From Henriciella pelagia (lineage in GTDB: Bacteria > Pseudomonadota > Alphaproteobacteria > Caulobacterales > Hyphomonadaceae), in NCBI RefSeq assembly GCF_002088945.1, contig NZ_NCSU01000005.1, positions 1 to 45,331 on the forward strand: DNA of 45,331 bases. Direction: 5' to 3'. Positions 24,021 through 32,580 of this stretch are shown here, piece by piece. Under the pieces are notes generated by a model that saw only the letters and a program-made list of their open reading frames with translations, did not search any database and was not told the DNA's origin. Position 1 is the stretch's first letter. Each line of letters opens with the position of its first letter. Made by a program: the position numbers and the translations under genes.

Positions 24021-24464
24021 TTACTGATCTGGAGGGTTGTGCGGATAGACTGTTTCTTGGTCCGGGCAGTCGCGGCCATTCGCGGGAATGCTGCAAATTT
24101 CCATGATGCGATGAGAACCGTCCCGGCCCCGTTTGACCTGGAAGATCACGTCATCGCCTTCAGAGAGGTCAGTCAGCTCAAGATCGCCCATTAAAGCGAA
24201 ACTCATGGTCATCGCGCCCATGGCGATGCCTTCGAAGGGGCCATGGTCGATGGTGACCCGGCCGTCGTCGCGATCAAGGGATGTGATCCTGCCCGTGGCC
24301 CGTCCAGTATCGCCGGGCATAGCTTCATCTGCCTGTTCGAACGGTTCAGGCCTGGTCTGGTCTGCAGGGCCGGATGCTGGCGGCGTTCGGCTTTCGGGGT
24401 CACTGCAGGCTGTCAGGGAAGCGGAACCTAACAGGAAGGCGGTAATCAGAATTCTTTGAGTCAT
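24021..24464 (-). CDS. CusF-domain copper-binding lipoprotein
   Basis: A 147-residue predicted lipoprotein with a CusF-type copper chaperone domain. The lipobox is LTACS (Cys19), followed by a Pro/Glu-rich linker. The CusF beta-barrel spans residues ~55-115: GRITSLDRDDGRVTIDHGPF, then the Met pair MGAMTMSF, with the Met/Trp-type copper-site region. The ATG at 24464 follows AGGAA. The C-terminal Cys pair region (ICSIPANGRDCP) is extra to the usual family. It is the last gene of the copper block, downstream of cusA and another CusF-like gene. Confidence 0.8.
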   Translation of the reverse strand: MTQRILITAFLLGSASLTACSDPESRTPPASGPADQTRPEPFEQADEAMPGDTGRATGRITSLDRDDGRVTIDHGPFEGIAMGAMTMSFALMGDLELTDLSEGDDVIFQVKRGRDGSHRIMEICSIPANGRDCPDQETVYPHNPPDQ

Positions 24465-24501
24465 TGGGATTTCCTGGTGAACTAATCGGGAGACGCAGGC
24501 A

Positions 24502-24526
24502 TTCCGGCCGCGGAACGCGGCCGGAA
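24502..24526. terminator. Perfect 11-bp hairpin between the CusF-like genes
   Basis: TTCCGGCCGCG-GAA-CGCGGCCGGAA lies in the gap between the two CusF-like genes. On the minus strand no U tract follows, so it may attenuate or protect mRNA rather than terminate. On the plus strand a run of six T lies 15 bp beyond it. Confidence 0.5.
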
Positions 24527-24564
24527 CCTGATTTACGAATTTTTTGCTTGAAACAGAGGACCGG

Positions 24565-25065
24565 CTAGTGATCGGTGTCGTCATGATCCTTGCCTGACAT
24601 GCCGGACATGGATCCGTGTCCGCCCATGTTGCAGTCCATCATGCCTTTGCCTTTCATCATCGACATCATGGATTGCTTGAAAGCATCCGGATCGCCGCCG
24701 ATCGGCATCATCATGGCGATATCATAATTGTCGCTGTCGTCCTGCTTGAGCATGAAATGGACGTTGTCGCCATTCTCGAATTTGTCGAGCGCAACCATTC
24801 CGCCGACCTCGAAGTCCATTGTCATTTCACCCCAGCCGATCTTCTTGATCGGATCGTGTGAAATATTGACGGTTCGGGCATCCAGATCGACGCCGTTAAT
24901 GACGCCAAAGCCGGGCGCCATGTCGCCGCAGCAGCTCATGCCGGACATGTCCATGTCTTTCATGCTGTCCATTTTCATGCCGGCCTCCTGGGCGAGCGCC
25001 GGACCAATCAGGGCCAGTCCGAGGATTGCGCCTGTGACTGCTGTCTTTCTGACGAGGGTTTTCAT
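24565..25065 (-). CDS. Met-rich CusF-like periplasmic copper-binding protein
   Basis: A 166-residue exported protein. The signal peptide (residues 1-25, ending PALAQE) is followed by a Met-rich stretch (MKMDSMKDMDMSGMSCCGDM), a central CusF-like barrel (GVINGVDLDARTVNISHDPI, GWGEMTMDFEV) and a second Met/His-rich tail (MMSMMKGKGMMDCNMGGHG). The core keeps the Trp and Met pair of the CusF copper site (W-G-E-M-T-M). The additional Met/Cys arms would add Cu(I) sites. It lies directly downstream of cusA and the small membrane gene. Confidence 0.82.
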   Translation of the reverse strand: MKTLVRKTAVTGAILGLALIGPALAQEAGMKMDSMKDMDMSGMSCCGDMAPGFGVINGVDLDARTVNISHDPIKKIGWGEMTMDFEVGGMVALDKFENGDNVHFMLKQDDSDNYDIAMMMPIGGDPDAFKQSMMSMMKGKGMMDCNMGGHGSMSGMSGKDHDDTDH

Positions 25066-25159
25066 CGTTTTCTTCCTTTTTGATTGTCAGGCGCGGCTTT
25101 CAACAGAGGCCCCCGATGCGCGCCGGGACGGGGGAATAGGGTGGATGGACACGGGACTA

Positions 25160-25375
25160 TTATTTCGACCTCAGATATTTGATGAGGGCAGCGATCCCGA
25201 GCAGGAGGAGGAGCACAGCAAGCAGCACGAACACCGTGCCGAACAGGCCGCCACCCATCATGCCGCCGTCGATCATCATTCTGCCTGATGAGCGATCCTG
25301 CGCGGCCGCCGGCAGCATGGCGCTACTCAGAAGCAGTGGAAACAAAAGCGGAATTTTCAACAGGTGTCTCGTCAT
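25160..25375 (-). CDS. Small membrane protein coupled to cusA
   Basis: A 71-residue protein with an N-terminal signal-like helix (residues ~5-25), a short Met/Gly-rich link (MMIDGGMMGGG) and a second strongly hydrophobic helix ending IKYLRSK. Its ATG overlaps the cusA TGA (ATGA, 25372-25375), so it is translated with cusA. I recognise no family. It is possibly a pump accessory or copper-binding peptide; the Met pairs are suggestive only. Confidence 0.6.
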   Translation of the reverse strand: MTRHLLKIPLLFPLLLSSAMLPAAAQDRSSGRMMIDGGMMGGGLFGTVFVLLAVLLLLLGIAALIKYLRSK

Positions 25376-28300
25376 GGTTTTTCTCTTTCGGGGGTGAATG
25401 AGCCGGCCCGGTTATCCGGTTCGGCCCGGGGTAAATCTGATGGAATCTGCAGCCCGACCCGGATGTAGTAGATGGCCGGGATCACGATCAGGGAGAGGAT
25501 GAGGGTTGAGGCCATGCCGCCAAGCATGGGCAGGGCAATCCGGCGCATGACGTCCGATCCGAGGCCGTCGGTCAGGAAGATCGGGGCAAGACCTGCAAAA
25601 ATGGTCGTGACCGTCATCAACTTCGGCCTGACGCGCATGGCCGCGCCCTTGCTGACAGCTGCGAAAAGCTGGCTCCTGTCAGACGGGTTCGCCTTGCGGA
25701 CTTCCGCGTCGATATAGAGCAGCATCACGACGGCTGTCTCGACCGCGATGCCGCCCAGGGCGATGAAACCGACCGCGACGGCTACTGACAGATTGTAGCC
25801 TGCCAACCAGACGGCCCACATTCCGCCGACCAGGCCGAATGGCAGGCTGGCCATGATGATCAGGGTCCGGTCGAGCCGACCGAAATGTAGCATCAGCAGC
25901 AGGAGGATCAGTGCAATCGCAGCTGGAATGGCGATCTTCAGCCGCGCATTCGCTTCCTGCATCTGTTCATACTGTCCGGAGAACTCCACCGCATATCCCG
26001 CAGGCAGGTCGACGGCGTTGGCAATCACCTGTCCGGCGTCTGCAACATAGCTGCCCATGTCCCGGTCCGCGATATCGACGAAAACCCAGCCAGTCAGCCT
26101 GGCATTTTCCGATCGGATCATTGGCGGGCCTTCCGCATAGGAAATGTCCGCCAGTTCGCTGAGAGGGATATGGGCGCCGGACGGGGCGGGCACGAGTATC
26201 TCTTCCAGGTCTGTGGCACTCTCACGAAATGGCCGATCATAGCGCAGGATGATGTCATAGCGTTCCCGGCCCTCGACAGACTGGGAGAGTGTCATGCCGC
26301 CCAGGGCGGTTTGGATCACGGACTGGAAGGCTGCCATGTCGATATTCCGCCGGGCGAGTTCGCCCCTATCCGGCGTGATCTCGAGATATTTTCCGCCCAT
26401 GACCCTGTCGGCGAAGGCCGAGCGCGTTCCGGGTACGTCCGAAATGGCCGCTTCTATGTCCCGGGCAATGGTCTCAATCTCTGTCAGATCATCGCCCGTA
26501 ACCTTGATGCCAATGGGCGTGCGCACACCTGTTGAAACCATGTCCATGCGAATCTTGATCGGATAGCCCCATGAATTCACGAGGCCGGGCATTTGCAGCT
26601 TGGCATCGAGCTCATCGGTGATGTCCTCGACCGTCACACCTGGCCGCCAATCCTCCTTCGGTTTCAGCTTGATCCAGGTCTCGATCATGGTGAGTGGCGC
26701 TGGATCGGTTGCGGTATCGGCGCGCCCGGCCTTGCCGAAGACACGATCGACTTCTGGCACGGTCTTGATGACGCGGTTTGTCTGGCCAAGAATCTCCCGC
26801 ATCTTGGTGGATGACACGCCGGGCAGGGTGGTCGGCATGTAGAGGAGCTCGCCTTCATAAAGGGCCGGCATGAATTCCGAGCCGATCCTCTGGACCGGCA
26901 CGATGACGGTGGCCGTCAGCGCGAGCGCAAGGGCGACCGTGATCCATTTGAACCTCAGGGCTAGATGGAGCAGCGGTTTGTAGGCCCAGACGAAGAAGGC
27001 GTTCAGGGGATTGGCTTCCTCGCGCCGGAACCGACCCCGCATCAGGTACAGCATCAGAACCGGGACAAGTGTCACCGACAGAATGGCCGCGAAGGCCATC
27101 GCATAGGTCTTGGTATAGGCGAGAGGACTGAAGAGCCTGAAGCTCTGACCGGTCAGGGCAAAGACCGGCAGGAAGGAGACCGTGATGATGAGGAGTGAAA
27201 AGAATATGCCGGGGCCGACTTCCTGAGCCGACTCGACCAGCGCTTGGCGGCGCACGCTCGGATCGGGTTTCGGTCCCAGATCCGCCAGTTTCCGGCTGGC
27301 ATTCTCGACAAGCACAATCGAGGCGTCGACCATGGCGCCGATCGCGATGGCGATCCCGCCAAGTGACATGATGTTCGCTGTGACACCTTGCCAGGACATG
27401 ATCAGGAACGCGCCGAGCACTCCGAGCGGCAAGGTGATGATGGCAACCAGAGACGACCGTACATGGAGGAGGAAGATCAGAATGACGAGAGCAACCGCGA
27501 AGCCTTCCTCGATCAGCTTGTCTTTCAGATAATCGACCGAACCCTCGATGAGAGGCGCGCGGTCATACACAGTGACAATCTCGACGCCTTCTGGCAGCCC
27601 GCGCTGGAGACTATGAAGTTTCTCCTTCACACGTTCGATCACCGACAGCGCATTCTCGCCATCGCGCATCACCACGATGCCGGACACAGTTTCGCCTTCG
27701 CCATTGAGTTCGACAATGCCGCGCCGGAGGGCCGGGCCTTCGACAATCCGGGCGACATGGCTCAGCTGGACGGGGGTGCCATCCTCTGCCTTGACCACGA
27801 CCTGTTCGAGATCAAGTTTCTCATCGACATAGCCTGATGAGCGGATGACATATTCCGTTTCGCCCTGTTCGAGCACGCGGCCACCGACCTCGCTCGAGGC
27901 GGCGCGGACCGCGTCACGGATACGGGTGATCGACAGGTCGTAACTTCTCAGGCGATTGGGATCGAGTAGCACCTGGTATTCCCGGACAAAACCGCCGACC
28001 GAAGCGACTTCAGAGACCCCTTCCACTCCGGCGAGTTCAAGTTTCAGGAACCAGTCCTGCAGTGAACGCAGCTCGGCGAGATCGGTCTTGCCGGTCTTGT
28101 CGACCAAGGCATACTGATAGACCCAGCCAACGCCGGTTGCATCCGGTCCGATCTGGGGTACGGCGCCTTCCGGGAGTTCGGATCCCAGCCGGGACAAGGC
28201 TTCGAGAACGCGCGAGCGGGCCCAGTAGAGGTCAACATCATCGTCAAATATGACATACACAAAACTGGTGCCGAACATTGAGGAGCCGCGCACGTCCTTG

Positions 28301-28587
28301 GTCTTCGGCAGACCGAGAAGGTTCGTCGATAGTGGATAGGTGACGAGGTCCTCGACAATCTGCGGGCTCTGGCCCGGAAAATCGGTGCGAATGATGACCT
28401 GGGTATCTGTCAGGTCCGGCACTGCATCGAGCGGCGTGCGCTGGATCGCCATCCACCCGGTCACAGCCAGTGCAGCGGCGAGCATGAGGACGATGAGCTG
28501 GTTGGAAACCGACCAGGAGATCAGCTTTGCCACCCATGATTTGGAGGGGTCTTGCCCCGCGAGGTTTCTGTCGTTTCGTTCAGTCAT
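25372..28587 (-). CDS. cusA: CusA-like RND copper/silver efflux pump
   Basis: A 1,071-residue HME-RND pump of the Cu(I)/Ag(I) group. TM4 has AIAIGAMVDASIVLVENASR (residues ~413-432), the CusA-type signature with D421 and E428. Periplasmic Met residues that line the CusA path are kept in the contexts LLYMPTTLPGVS, DPAPLTMIETWIKLKP and RMDMVSTGVRTPIGIKV. About 12 membrane segments; length typical. ATG at 28587 overlaps the cusB end by 8 bp, and its stop overlaps the next small gene, so cusCBA and the small gene form one coupled set. Confidence 0.94.
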   Translation of the reverse strand: MTERNDRNLAGQDPSKSWVAKLISWSVSNQLIVLMLAAALAVTGWMAIQRTPLDAVPDLTDTQVIIRTDFPGQSPQIVEDLVTYPLSTNLLGLPKTKDVRGSSMFGTSFVYVIFDDDVDLYWARSRVLEALSRLGSELPEGAVPQIGPDATGVGWVYQYALVDKTGKTDLAELRSLQDWFLKLELAGVEGVSEVASVGGFVREYQVLLDPNRLRSYDLSITRIRDAVRAASSEVGGRVLEQGETEYVIRSSGYVDEKLDLEQVVVKAEDGTPVQLSHVARIVEGPALRRGIVELNGEGETVSGIVVMRDGENALSVIERVKEKLHSLQRGLPEGVEIVTVYDRAPLIEGSVDYLKDKLIEEGFAVALVILIFLLHVRSSLVAIITLPLGVLGAFLIMSWQGVTANIMSLGGIAIAIGAMVDASIVLVENASRKLADLGPKPDPSVRRQALVESAQEVGPGIFFSLLIITVSFLPVFALTGQSFRLFSPLAYTKTYAMAFAAILSVTLVPVLMLYLMRGRFRREEANPLNAFFVWAYKPLLHLALRFKWITVALALALTATVIVPVQRIGSEFMPALYEGELLYMPTTLPGVSSTKMREILGQTNRVIKTVPEVDRVFGKAGRADTATDPAPLTMIETWIKLKPKEDWRPGVTVEDITDELDAKLQMPGLVNSWGYPIKIRMDMVSTGVRTPIGIKVTGDDLTEIETIARDIEAAISDVPGTRSAFADRVMGGKYLEITPDRGELARRNIDMAAFQSVIQTALGGMTLSQSVEGRERYDIILRYDRPFRESATDLEEILVPAPSGAHIPLSELADISYAEGPPMIRSENARLTGWVFVDIADRDMGSYVADAGQVIANAVDLPAGYAVEFSGQYEQMQEANARLKIAIPAAIALILLLLMLHFGRLDRTLIIMASLPFGLVGGMWAVWLAGYNLSVAVAVGFIALGGIAVETAVVMLLYIDAEVRKANPSDRSQLFAAVSKGAAMRVRPKLMTVTTIFAGLAPIFLTDGLGSDVMRRIALPMLGGMASTLILSLIVIPAIYYIRVGLQIPSDLPRAEPDNRAGSFTPEREKP

Positions 28588-30442
28588 GACTGTCCCCCGA
28601 ATGCCCAGGGGCCTGGTCAGCGCCAGTCTCGCCGTCATTGGTCGTCATCGACATGCCGGCCATCGGGTTGGGCCAGTCAATCCGTTCGGCTCCATCTGCG
28701 CTGTACGGATTGGCTGGTTTCGCTTCTTCCTGCAGCCAGTACCGGCCCGTTGCGGTGTCCCGGTAGAGCACCAGACCAGCCTCGCTGTAATGCTGAGGTG
28801 CGCCTTCCAGCAGCCAGGGTTTCAAGGCCTCGACCAGGTCTGAGAGTTGTGTGGCAAGGTCTTCGCGGTCCGTGGCGTCCTGCGCGGCGGCGAGAGCGGT
28901 TTGCGTAGCATCCATGACCGGTGCCAGTTTCGTGTTCGCGTAACGGTCCCGCAGCACTGGCACCAGGGCGAGCGCCGGGTCCACGAATAGCGGATCGATG
29001 TCATACCCGTCTCTCAGGGCCTCGTGGAAGTAGAGCGCCATGTCAGTGAAGTGATCGATTTCGGCGAGGGCTTTACTGTCCACCGGAATATCGGAGAGCG
29101 GTGTTTCCGGACTGGCCGCGCTCGCATCCGGAGCTTCCAGCTTGGCAAGACCTTCTTTCAGGTTGGCTTCGCTATCGAGCAGGAACTGCCCGCTGGCGAC
29201 GACCATGTCGCCACTTTCCAGACCCGACAGGATTTCGGTCCGGCCATTGGCCGAAATCCCGGTTTGCACGGCGCGTCCGGAGAAGCGGCCATTGCCTTCG
29301 GCGATGACGACACGGGCGCCCTCGCTACCAAGCAGAATGGCTTCACTTGGAACCGAAAGACGCGGTCGGCCGCCGATATTCAGCCTTATGTCCGCATAGG
29401 CGCCCGGGCGAAGATAGCCCGACACATTGTCCACTTCGATCCGGACGTCGGCTGTACGGGTTTTCGGGTCGATTGTCGGATAGATATAGTCGACCTGGCC
29501 TTTACCGGGGGCATCGGGCGCGCTCGGAAAATCGAGTTCGGCCTGCATGCCTGTTTCCACCAGAGGCAAATCGCTCTCCGGCACCGAGGCAATGACCCAG
29601 ACATCGGCATAGGATTGCAGGCGTAATATAGGCGTGCCGGGTTTGACATAGTCGCCATTGCGGACCTGGAGCTCGGCAACCGTGCCGCCGGCTTCTGCGT
29701 AAACCGGAACACGTTCAATGACCTGGCGGGTTTCGGTCAGCCGGTCGATGGCCGCATTCTGCATGCCAAGGGAGCGCAGGCGCTGGCGAACCGACGCGAT
29801 GCGCGCTTCGTTACCGATCCTGAACGAGTTCAGATAATCTTTCTGCGCGGCGATCAGGTCCGGACTGTAGATCCGGTAGAGGAGACTGCCGGGGCGGACG
29901 GTGTCGCCCTCGGCATTGACCGCCAGATTCTCAATCCAGCCTTCTAGCCGCGAGACGGTAACATTTTCGAGCCGTTCATTGGTCTCGACCGTGCCGAAGG
30001 CTCTCAGTACACGGCTGAAATCCCTGGTCTCGGCAGGTGATGTCCGGATCCCCATGGTCTGGATCATTTCCGGCGAGACGGCCACGCCCGATCCGGTGTC
30101 ATCGGCATAAACCGGGATGTAATCCATGCCCATGGAATCCTTTTTCGGAACAGGCGAGGTGTCCGGCTTACCCATGGGATGCTTGTAGTACAGGATTTCC
30201 CCTGTTGAGCTCGTCGGTTCCTGGGTCTTGTCGGCAGGCACCAGGTCCATGCCACAGATCGGGCAGGTGCCGTCCGGATCGGTCGAAATATAGTGCGGGT
30301 GCATGGGGCAGGTGTATCGTTGCGTCTCGCTCGAGGCGTTCGGTTTTTCACCCTGGCCGCCCGGTGATCCGCCCGGTGCGCCGCATGCGGCGAGCAAGAG
30401 GGCGGCAGATGCGGTGCCCATTATCAGGAATGTCTTTTTCAT
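28580..30442 (-). CDS. cusB: CusB-like adaptor with heavy-metal-binding and DUF3347 domains
   Basis: A 620-residue membrane-fusion protein, longer than plain CusB (~410). It has a lipobox LLAAC (Cys20), then a heavy-metal-binding domain (YTCPMHPHY around 43-51, CPICGMDLVP at 60-69) and the YYKHPMGKPDTSPVPKKDS link. The adaptor core follows (GWIENLAVNAEGDTVRPGS, VYAEAGGTVAELQVRNGDYV, LRPGAYADIRLNIGG). The last ~180 residues form a DUF3347-like helical domain (HEALRDGYDIDP, HYSEAGLVLYRDTATGRYW) ending in a Met/His tail. Its start overlaps the cusC stop (ATGA). Confidence 0.92.
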   Translation of the reverse strand: MKKTFLIMGTASAALLLAACGAPGGSPGGQGEKPNASSETQRYTCPMHPHYISTDPDGTCPICGMDLVPADKTQEPTSSTGEILYYKHPMGKPDTSPVPKKDSMGMDYIPVYADDTGSGVAVSPEMIQTMGIRTSPAETRDFSRVLRAFGTVETNERLENVTVSRLEGWIENLAVNAEGDTVRPGSLLYRIYSPDLIAAQKDYLNSFRIGNEARIASVRQRLRSLGMQNAAIDRLTETRQVIERVPVYAEAGGTVAELQVRNGDYVKPGTPILRLQSYADVWVIASVPESDLPLVETGMQAELDFPSAPDAPGKGQVDYIYPTIDPKTRTADVRIEVDNVSGYLRPGAYADIRLNIGGRPRLSVPSEAILLGSEGARVVIAEGNGRFSGRAVQTGISANGRTEILSGLESGDMVVASGQFLLDSEANLKEGLAKLEAPDASAASPETPLSDIPVDSKALAEIDHFTDMALYFHEALRDGYDIDPLFVDPALALVPVLRDRYANTKLAPVMDATQTALAAAQDATDREDLATQLSDLVEALKPWLLEGAPQHYSEAGLVLYRDTATGRYWLQEEAKPANPYSADGAERIDWPNPMAGMSMTTNDGETGADQAPGHSGDSHD

Positions 30443-31653
30443 TGTGTCACCAGGAGGGCATTCAGGCGTGCGATCGCAGCGGCCTTGCGGGCCGTTTCAG
30501 CTTCGATTTCCGCCCGGAGTTTGAGAATGGCGATCTCGCCGTCGATGATCGGCGCATAACCGCCAACACCGGATTCATAAGCAATCAGCTGGGCCTCGAC
30601 TTCGTCTTCGACGGCAGCAATCTTGACCTGCAGCACGTCGATACTGGCATCGGCCGCGCGTATAATGGCGTCCCGGGACGCATACTGGGCCGCCGCATTC
30701 CGCGCGGCAGCCTGGTAGCGTTGCTCGGCGCCGGCCCGCTCAGCCTTTGCGGCGCGCAAGTTCGGTGCCTGCTTCCTTTCGGCCCAGAGCGGAACCGTAA
30801 AAGTCACCATACCGGAGACCCAGTCATCCCCCGCGAACATCGCGCCTTCATCGCGCTGTTGATAGGTGAGCTGGGCCCCCCATTCTGGCTTCCAGGCCGC
30901 GCGGGCCTCGTCGATACCGTAATCGGTAACGCGGACGGCCGCGTCGGCAATGCGTACGGTGTGGAACTCAAGCGCTGCGCCGGACCAGTCTCTTTCAGTC
31001 AGGGGAGGGAGGCCGGTCGAAGGGACCAGTCCGACGAGTTCGATCAGGCGCGCATCGGTCTCGGCTTCCTGCCGGTCAAGATCAACAAGCGTCCGGGAAA
31101 CTTCTGCCCGTTCGCTTTCAATTTCGGCAAGGCGATAGACGGCCGGGCGGCCCGCATCGATCTCGGCCTCGACAATGTCGACAAGCTCGTCGTATTTGGC
31201 GTTTCGCGCTTCGGCGAGGGATCTCTGCCTGGTCAGTCTAGTCTTGTCAGCGAGAAGAGCGATGAGTTCGGCGCGCAAGGCCGCATAACGGGCATCGCGA
31301 ACCGCCTCGGTCTGTGCTGACATCGCCCGGGCTTCACCGGCGCGGGCTTCACGGCCCGCGAAGCTCGGAAATTGTTGCCGGATACCAACGGCTTTATTGG
31401 TCGGCAAGTAACTGTCGAATGAGGGATCGAAAATCGGAAAGTTGTTGATCCCGAGGGATACGACGGGGTCGGGGAGTGCGGTTGAGGCGACAGCACGCTC
31501 CCGGTCGGCCTCGGCATCGTAACCGAGAGCGGAGAGGCTTGGATGGGCCTCGAGACGGGCTTCAAGCTCGGCAAAGCTCTGAGCGTTGGCAACCGCCGCC
31601 AGGGGCACAGCGGCAAACGCTGCGACCAGCAGCATTCTTGAAATGTGGGGCAT
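30439..31653 (-). CDS. cusC: CusC-like outer-membrane efflux protein (TolC family)
   Basis: A 404-residue TolC-type channel and outer-membrane partner of CusBA. A signal peptide (residues 1-24, ending AVANAQS) precedes the OEP repeats (FAELEARLEAHPSLSALGYD, and later YESGVGGYAPIIDGEIAIL). It is shorter than CzcC in this window and only distantly like it. The stop overlaps the cusB start (ATGA, 30439-30442). A long hairpin lies just upstream, between it and the secreted protein gene. Confidence 0.9.
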   Translation of the reverse strand: MPHISRMLLVAAFAAVPLAAVANAQSFAELEARLEAHPSLSALGYDAEADRERAVASTALPDPVVSLGINNFPIFDPSFDSYLPTNKAVGIRQQFPSFAGREARAGEARAMSAQTEAVRDARYAALRAELIALLADKTRLTRQRSLAEARNAKYDELVDIVEAEIDAGRPAVYRLAEIESERAEVSRTLVDLDRQEAETDARLIELVGLVPSTGLPPLTERDWSGAALEFHTVRIADAAVRVTDYGIDEARAAWKPEWGAQLTYQQRDEGAMFAGDDWVSGMVTFTVPLWAERKQAPNLRAAKAERAGAEQRYQAAARNAAAQYASRDAIIRAADASIDVLQVKIAAVEDEVEAQLIAYESGVGGYAPIIDGEIAILKLRAEIEAETARKAAAIARLNALLVTQ

Positions 31654-31682
31654 GATAAAACGGGCTCTTCTGAATTGTGAGA

Positions 31683-31724
31683 AGCGATGACGACGGGCTG
31701 CTGTGGCGGCCGCAGGTCATCGCT
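31683..31724 (-). terminator. Long hairpin before cusC
   Basis: Stem AGCGATGAC / GTCATCGCT with an inner CTGC/GCAG, beginning 2 bp past the stop of the secreted protein gene and 30 bp before cusC. No clear U tract. It may attenuate read-through into cusCBA. Confidence 0.45.
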
Positions 31725-31725
31725 C

Positions 31726-32145
31726 TCAATTCAGGAAGCGCTGCTTTAGCGATATTGGCGTGTGCTGGACGATATCCAGCCGAGGTGGAGGCCCGGTCTT
31801 TAGCGTTTCGCGCTCTGGCAGGAATGCCTTTGGTGGGTTAGCGAGAACCGCAGCAAATTCTGCGTCTACATTCGCAACAGGTGCAACTGGATTGGCGTCA
31901 CTGTGCGCCTGGATAAGCATGGGTGCACAGTCGTATCCCGCGGGGCAATCAGACGATGATGCCTGATCTGTATGCCCGGTGTCGGCCATGGCTTCCATCG
32001 CCATGTCATTACAGGGGTGATTGCTGCTCATTTCAGTCGGCGCGGTTTCGGAGGTCCCGACCATCAATGGACACGCCATGACCGGATGAGCCGCCATGAA
32101 GGCAGCGGCAAACAGTGTCAGGAGGCGGGTCACAAACTGCATCAT
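31726..32145 (-). CDS. Small secreted Cys/Met protein opening the cus set
   Basis: A 139-residue exported protein of no family I can name. Signal peptide residues 1-25 (FAAAFMAAHPVMACP). The mature N-terminal half has Cys, Met and His residues (HPCNDMAMEAMADTGH, DCPAGYDCAPM), and the C-terminus reads QHTPISLKQRFLN. The protein at 43401-43796 has the same layout and a related end (QQTPVTLKVRSLS). It lies between csoR and cusC and is probably periplasmic and copper-binding. Function is inference. Confidence 0.7.
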   Translation of the reverse strand: MMQFVTRLLTLFAAAFMAAHPVMACPLMVGTSETAPTEMSSNHPCNDMAMEAMADTGHTDQASSSDCPAGYDCAPMLIQAHSDANPVAPVANVDAEFAAVLANPPKAFLPERETLKTGPPPRLDIVQHTPISLKQRFLN

Positions 32146-32198
32146 TGTTCAAATACGTGAAAAGATTAAAACTTTCATTTCAACAAACTGTGAGGCCG

Positions 32199-32474
32199 CT
32201 ACTTCTTGCGGCCACCAAGCACAGCAACAAGTTCCTCGACCTTTTCACGCCGGTCATCGACATTGCTTCCGGTCAGGGCATGATCCACACACGTTGCGAT
32301 ATGGTCATCCAGGATAACGGCCTCGAGGCCGACAAGCGCGGCCTTCACAGCCTGCACCTGACGAATGACATCAATACAATACCGATCGTCGGACACCATC
32401 TTCGTGATGCCGCGCACTTGTCCCTCGATGCGGGCAAGCCTTCGGGTCGCGGCCTCTTTGGTTTCAGTCTTCAT
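32199..32474 (-). CDS. csoR: CsoR, Cu(I)-sensing repressor
   Basis: A 91-residue CsoR/RcnR/FrmR-family repressor. The Cu(I) ligands fit CsoR: Cys in RYCIDVI, His in LDDHIATC 25 residues later, and Cys 4 residues after the His, the exact C-H-C spacing of M. tuberculosis CsoR (36/61/65), unlike the RcnR or FrmR patterns. The basic N-terminus binds DNA (ATRRLARIEGQVRG). I chose ATG at 32474 as the usual start (MKTETKEA); 32501 is an in-frame alternative. A palindrome sits just upstream, suggesting autoregulation. Confidence 0.92.
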   Translation of the reverse strand: MKTETKEAATRRLARIEGQVRGITKMVSDDRYCIDVIRQVQAVKAALVGLEAVILDDHIATCVDHALTGSNVDDRREKVEELVAVLGGRKK

Positions 32475-32479
32475 GGCAA

Positions 32480-32497
32480 ATACCCCATACAGGGTAT
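32480..32497. promoter_or_regulatory. CsoR-type operator at csoR
   Basis: ATACCCCATACAGGGTAT, an inverted repeat ATACCC-N6-GGGTAT, 5 bp before the csoR start. It lies at or past the -10 of a possible promoter (TTGCTT-17-GATACC on the minus strand). Similar to the sites at 39511 and 43799. Confidence 0.65.
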
Positions 32498-32580
32498 CCA
32501 TATGGGGACCTCGTGAAGCAATTTCCAGTCTCTTCATGCGTCAGAAACGAAAGGTTCAGCCCAAGATGGACTGACAGTCA

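Noticed and set aside
30037..31320. Plus-strand ORF of 427 codons
   Set aside because: Antisense to cusB and cusC; no domain, composition typical of a shadow frame.
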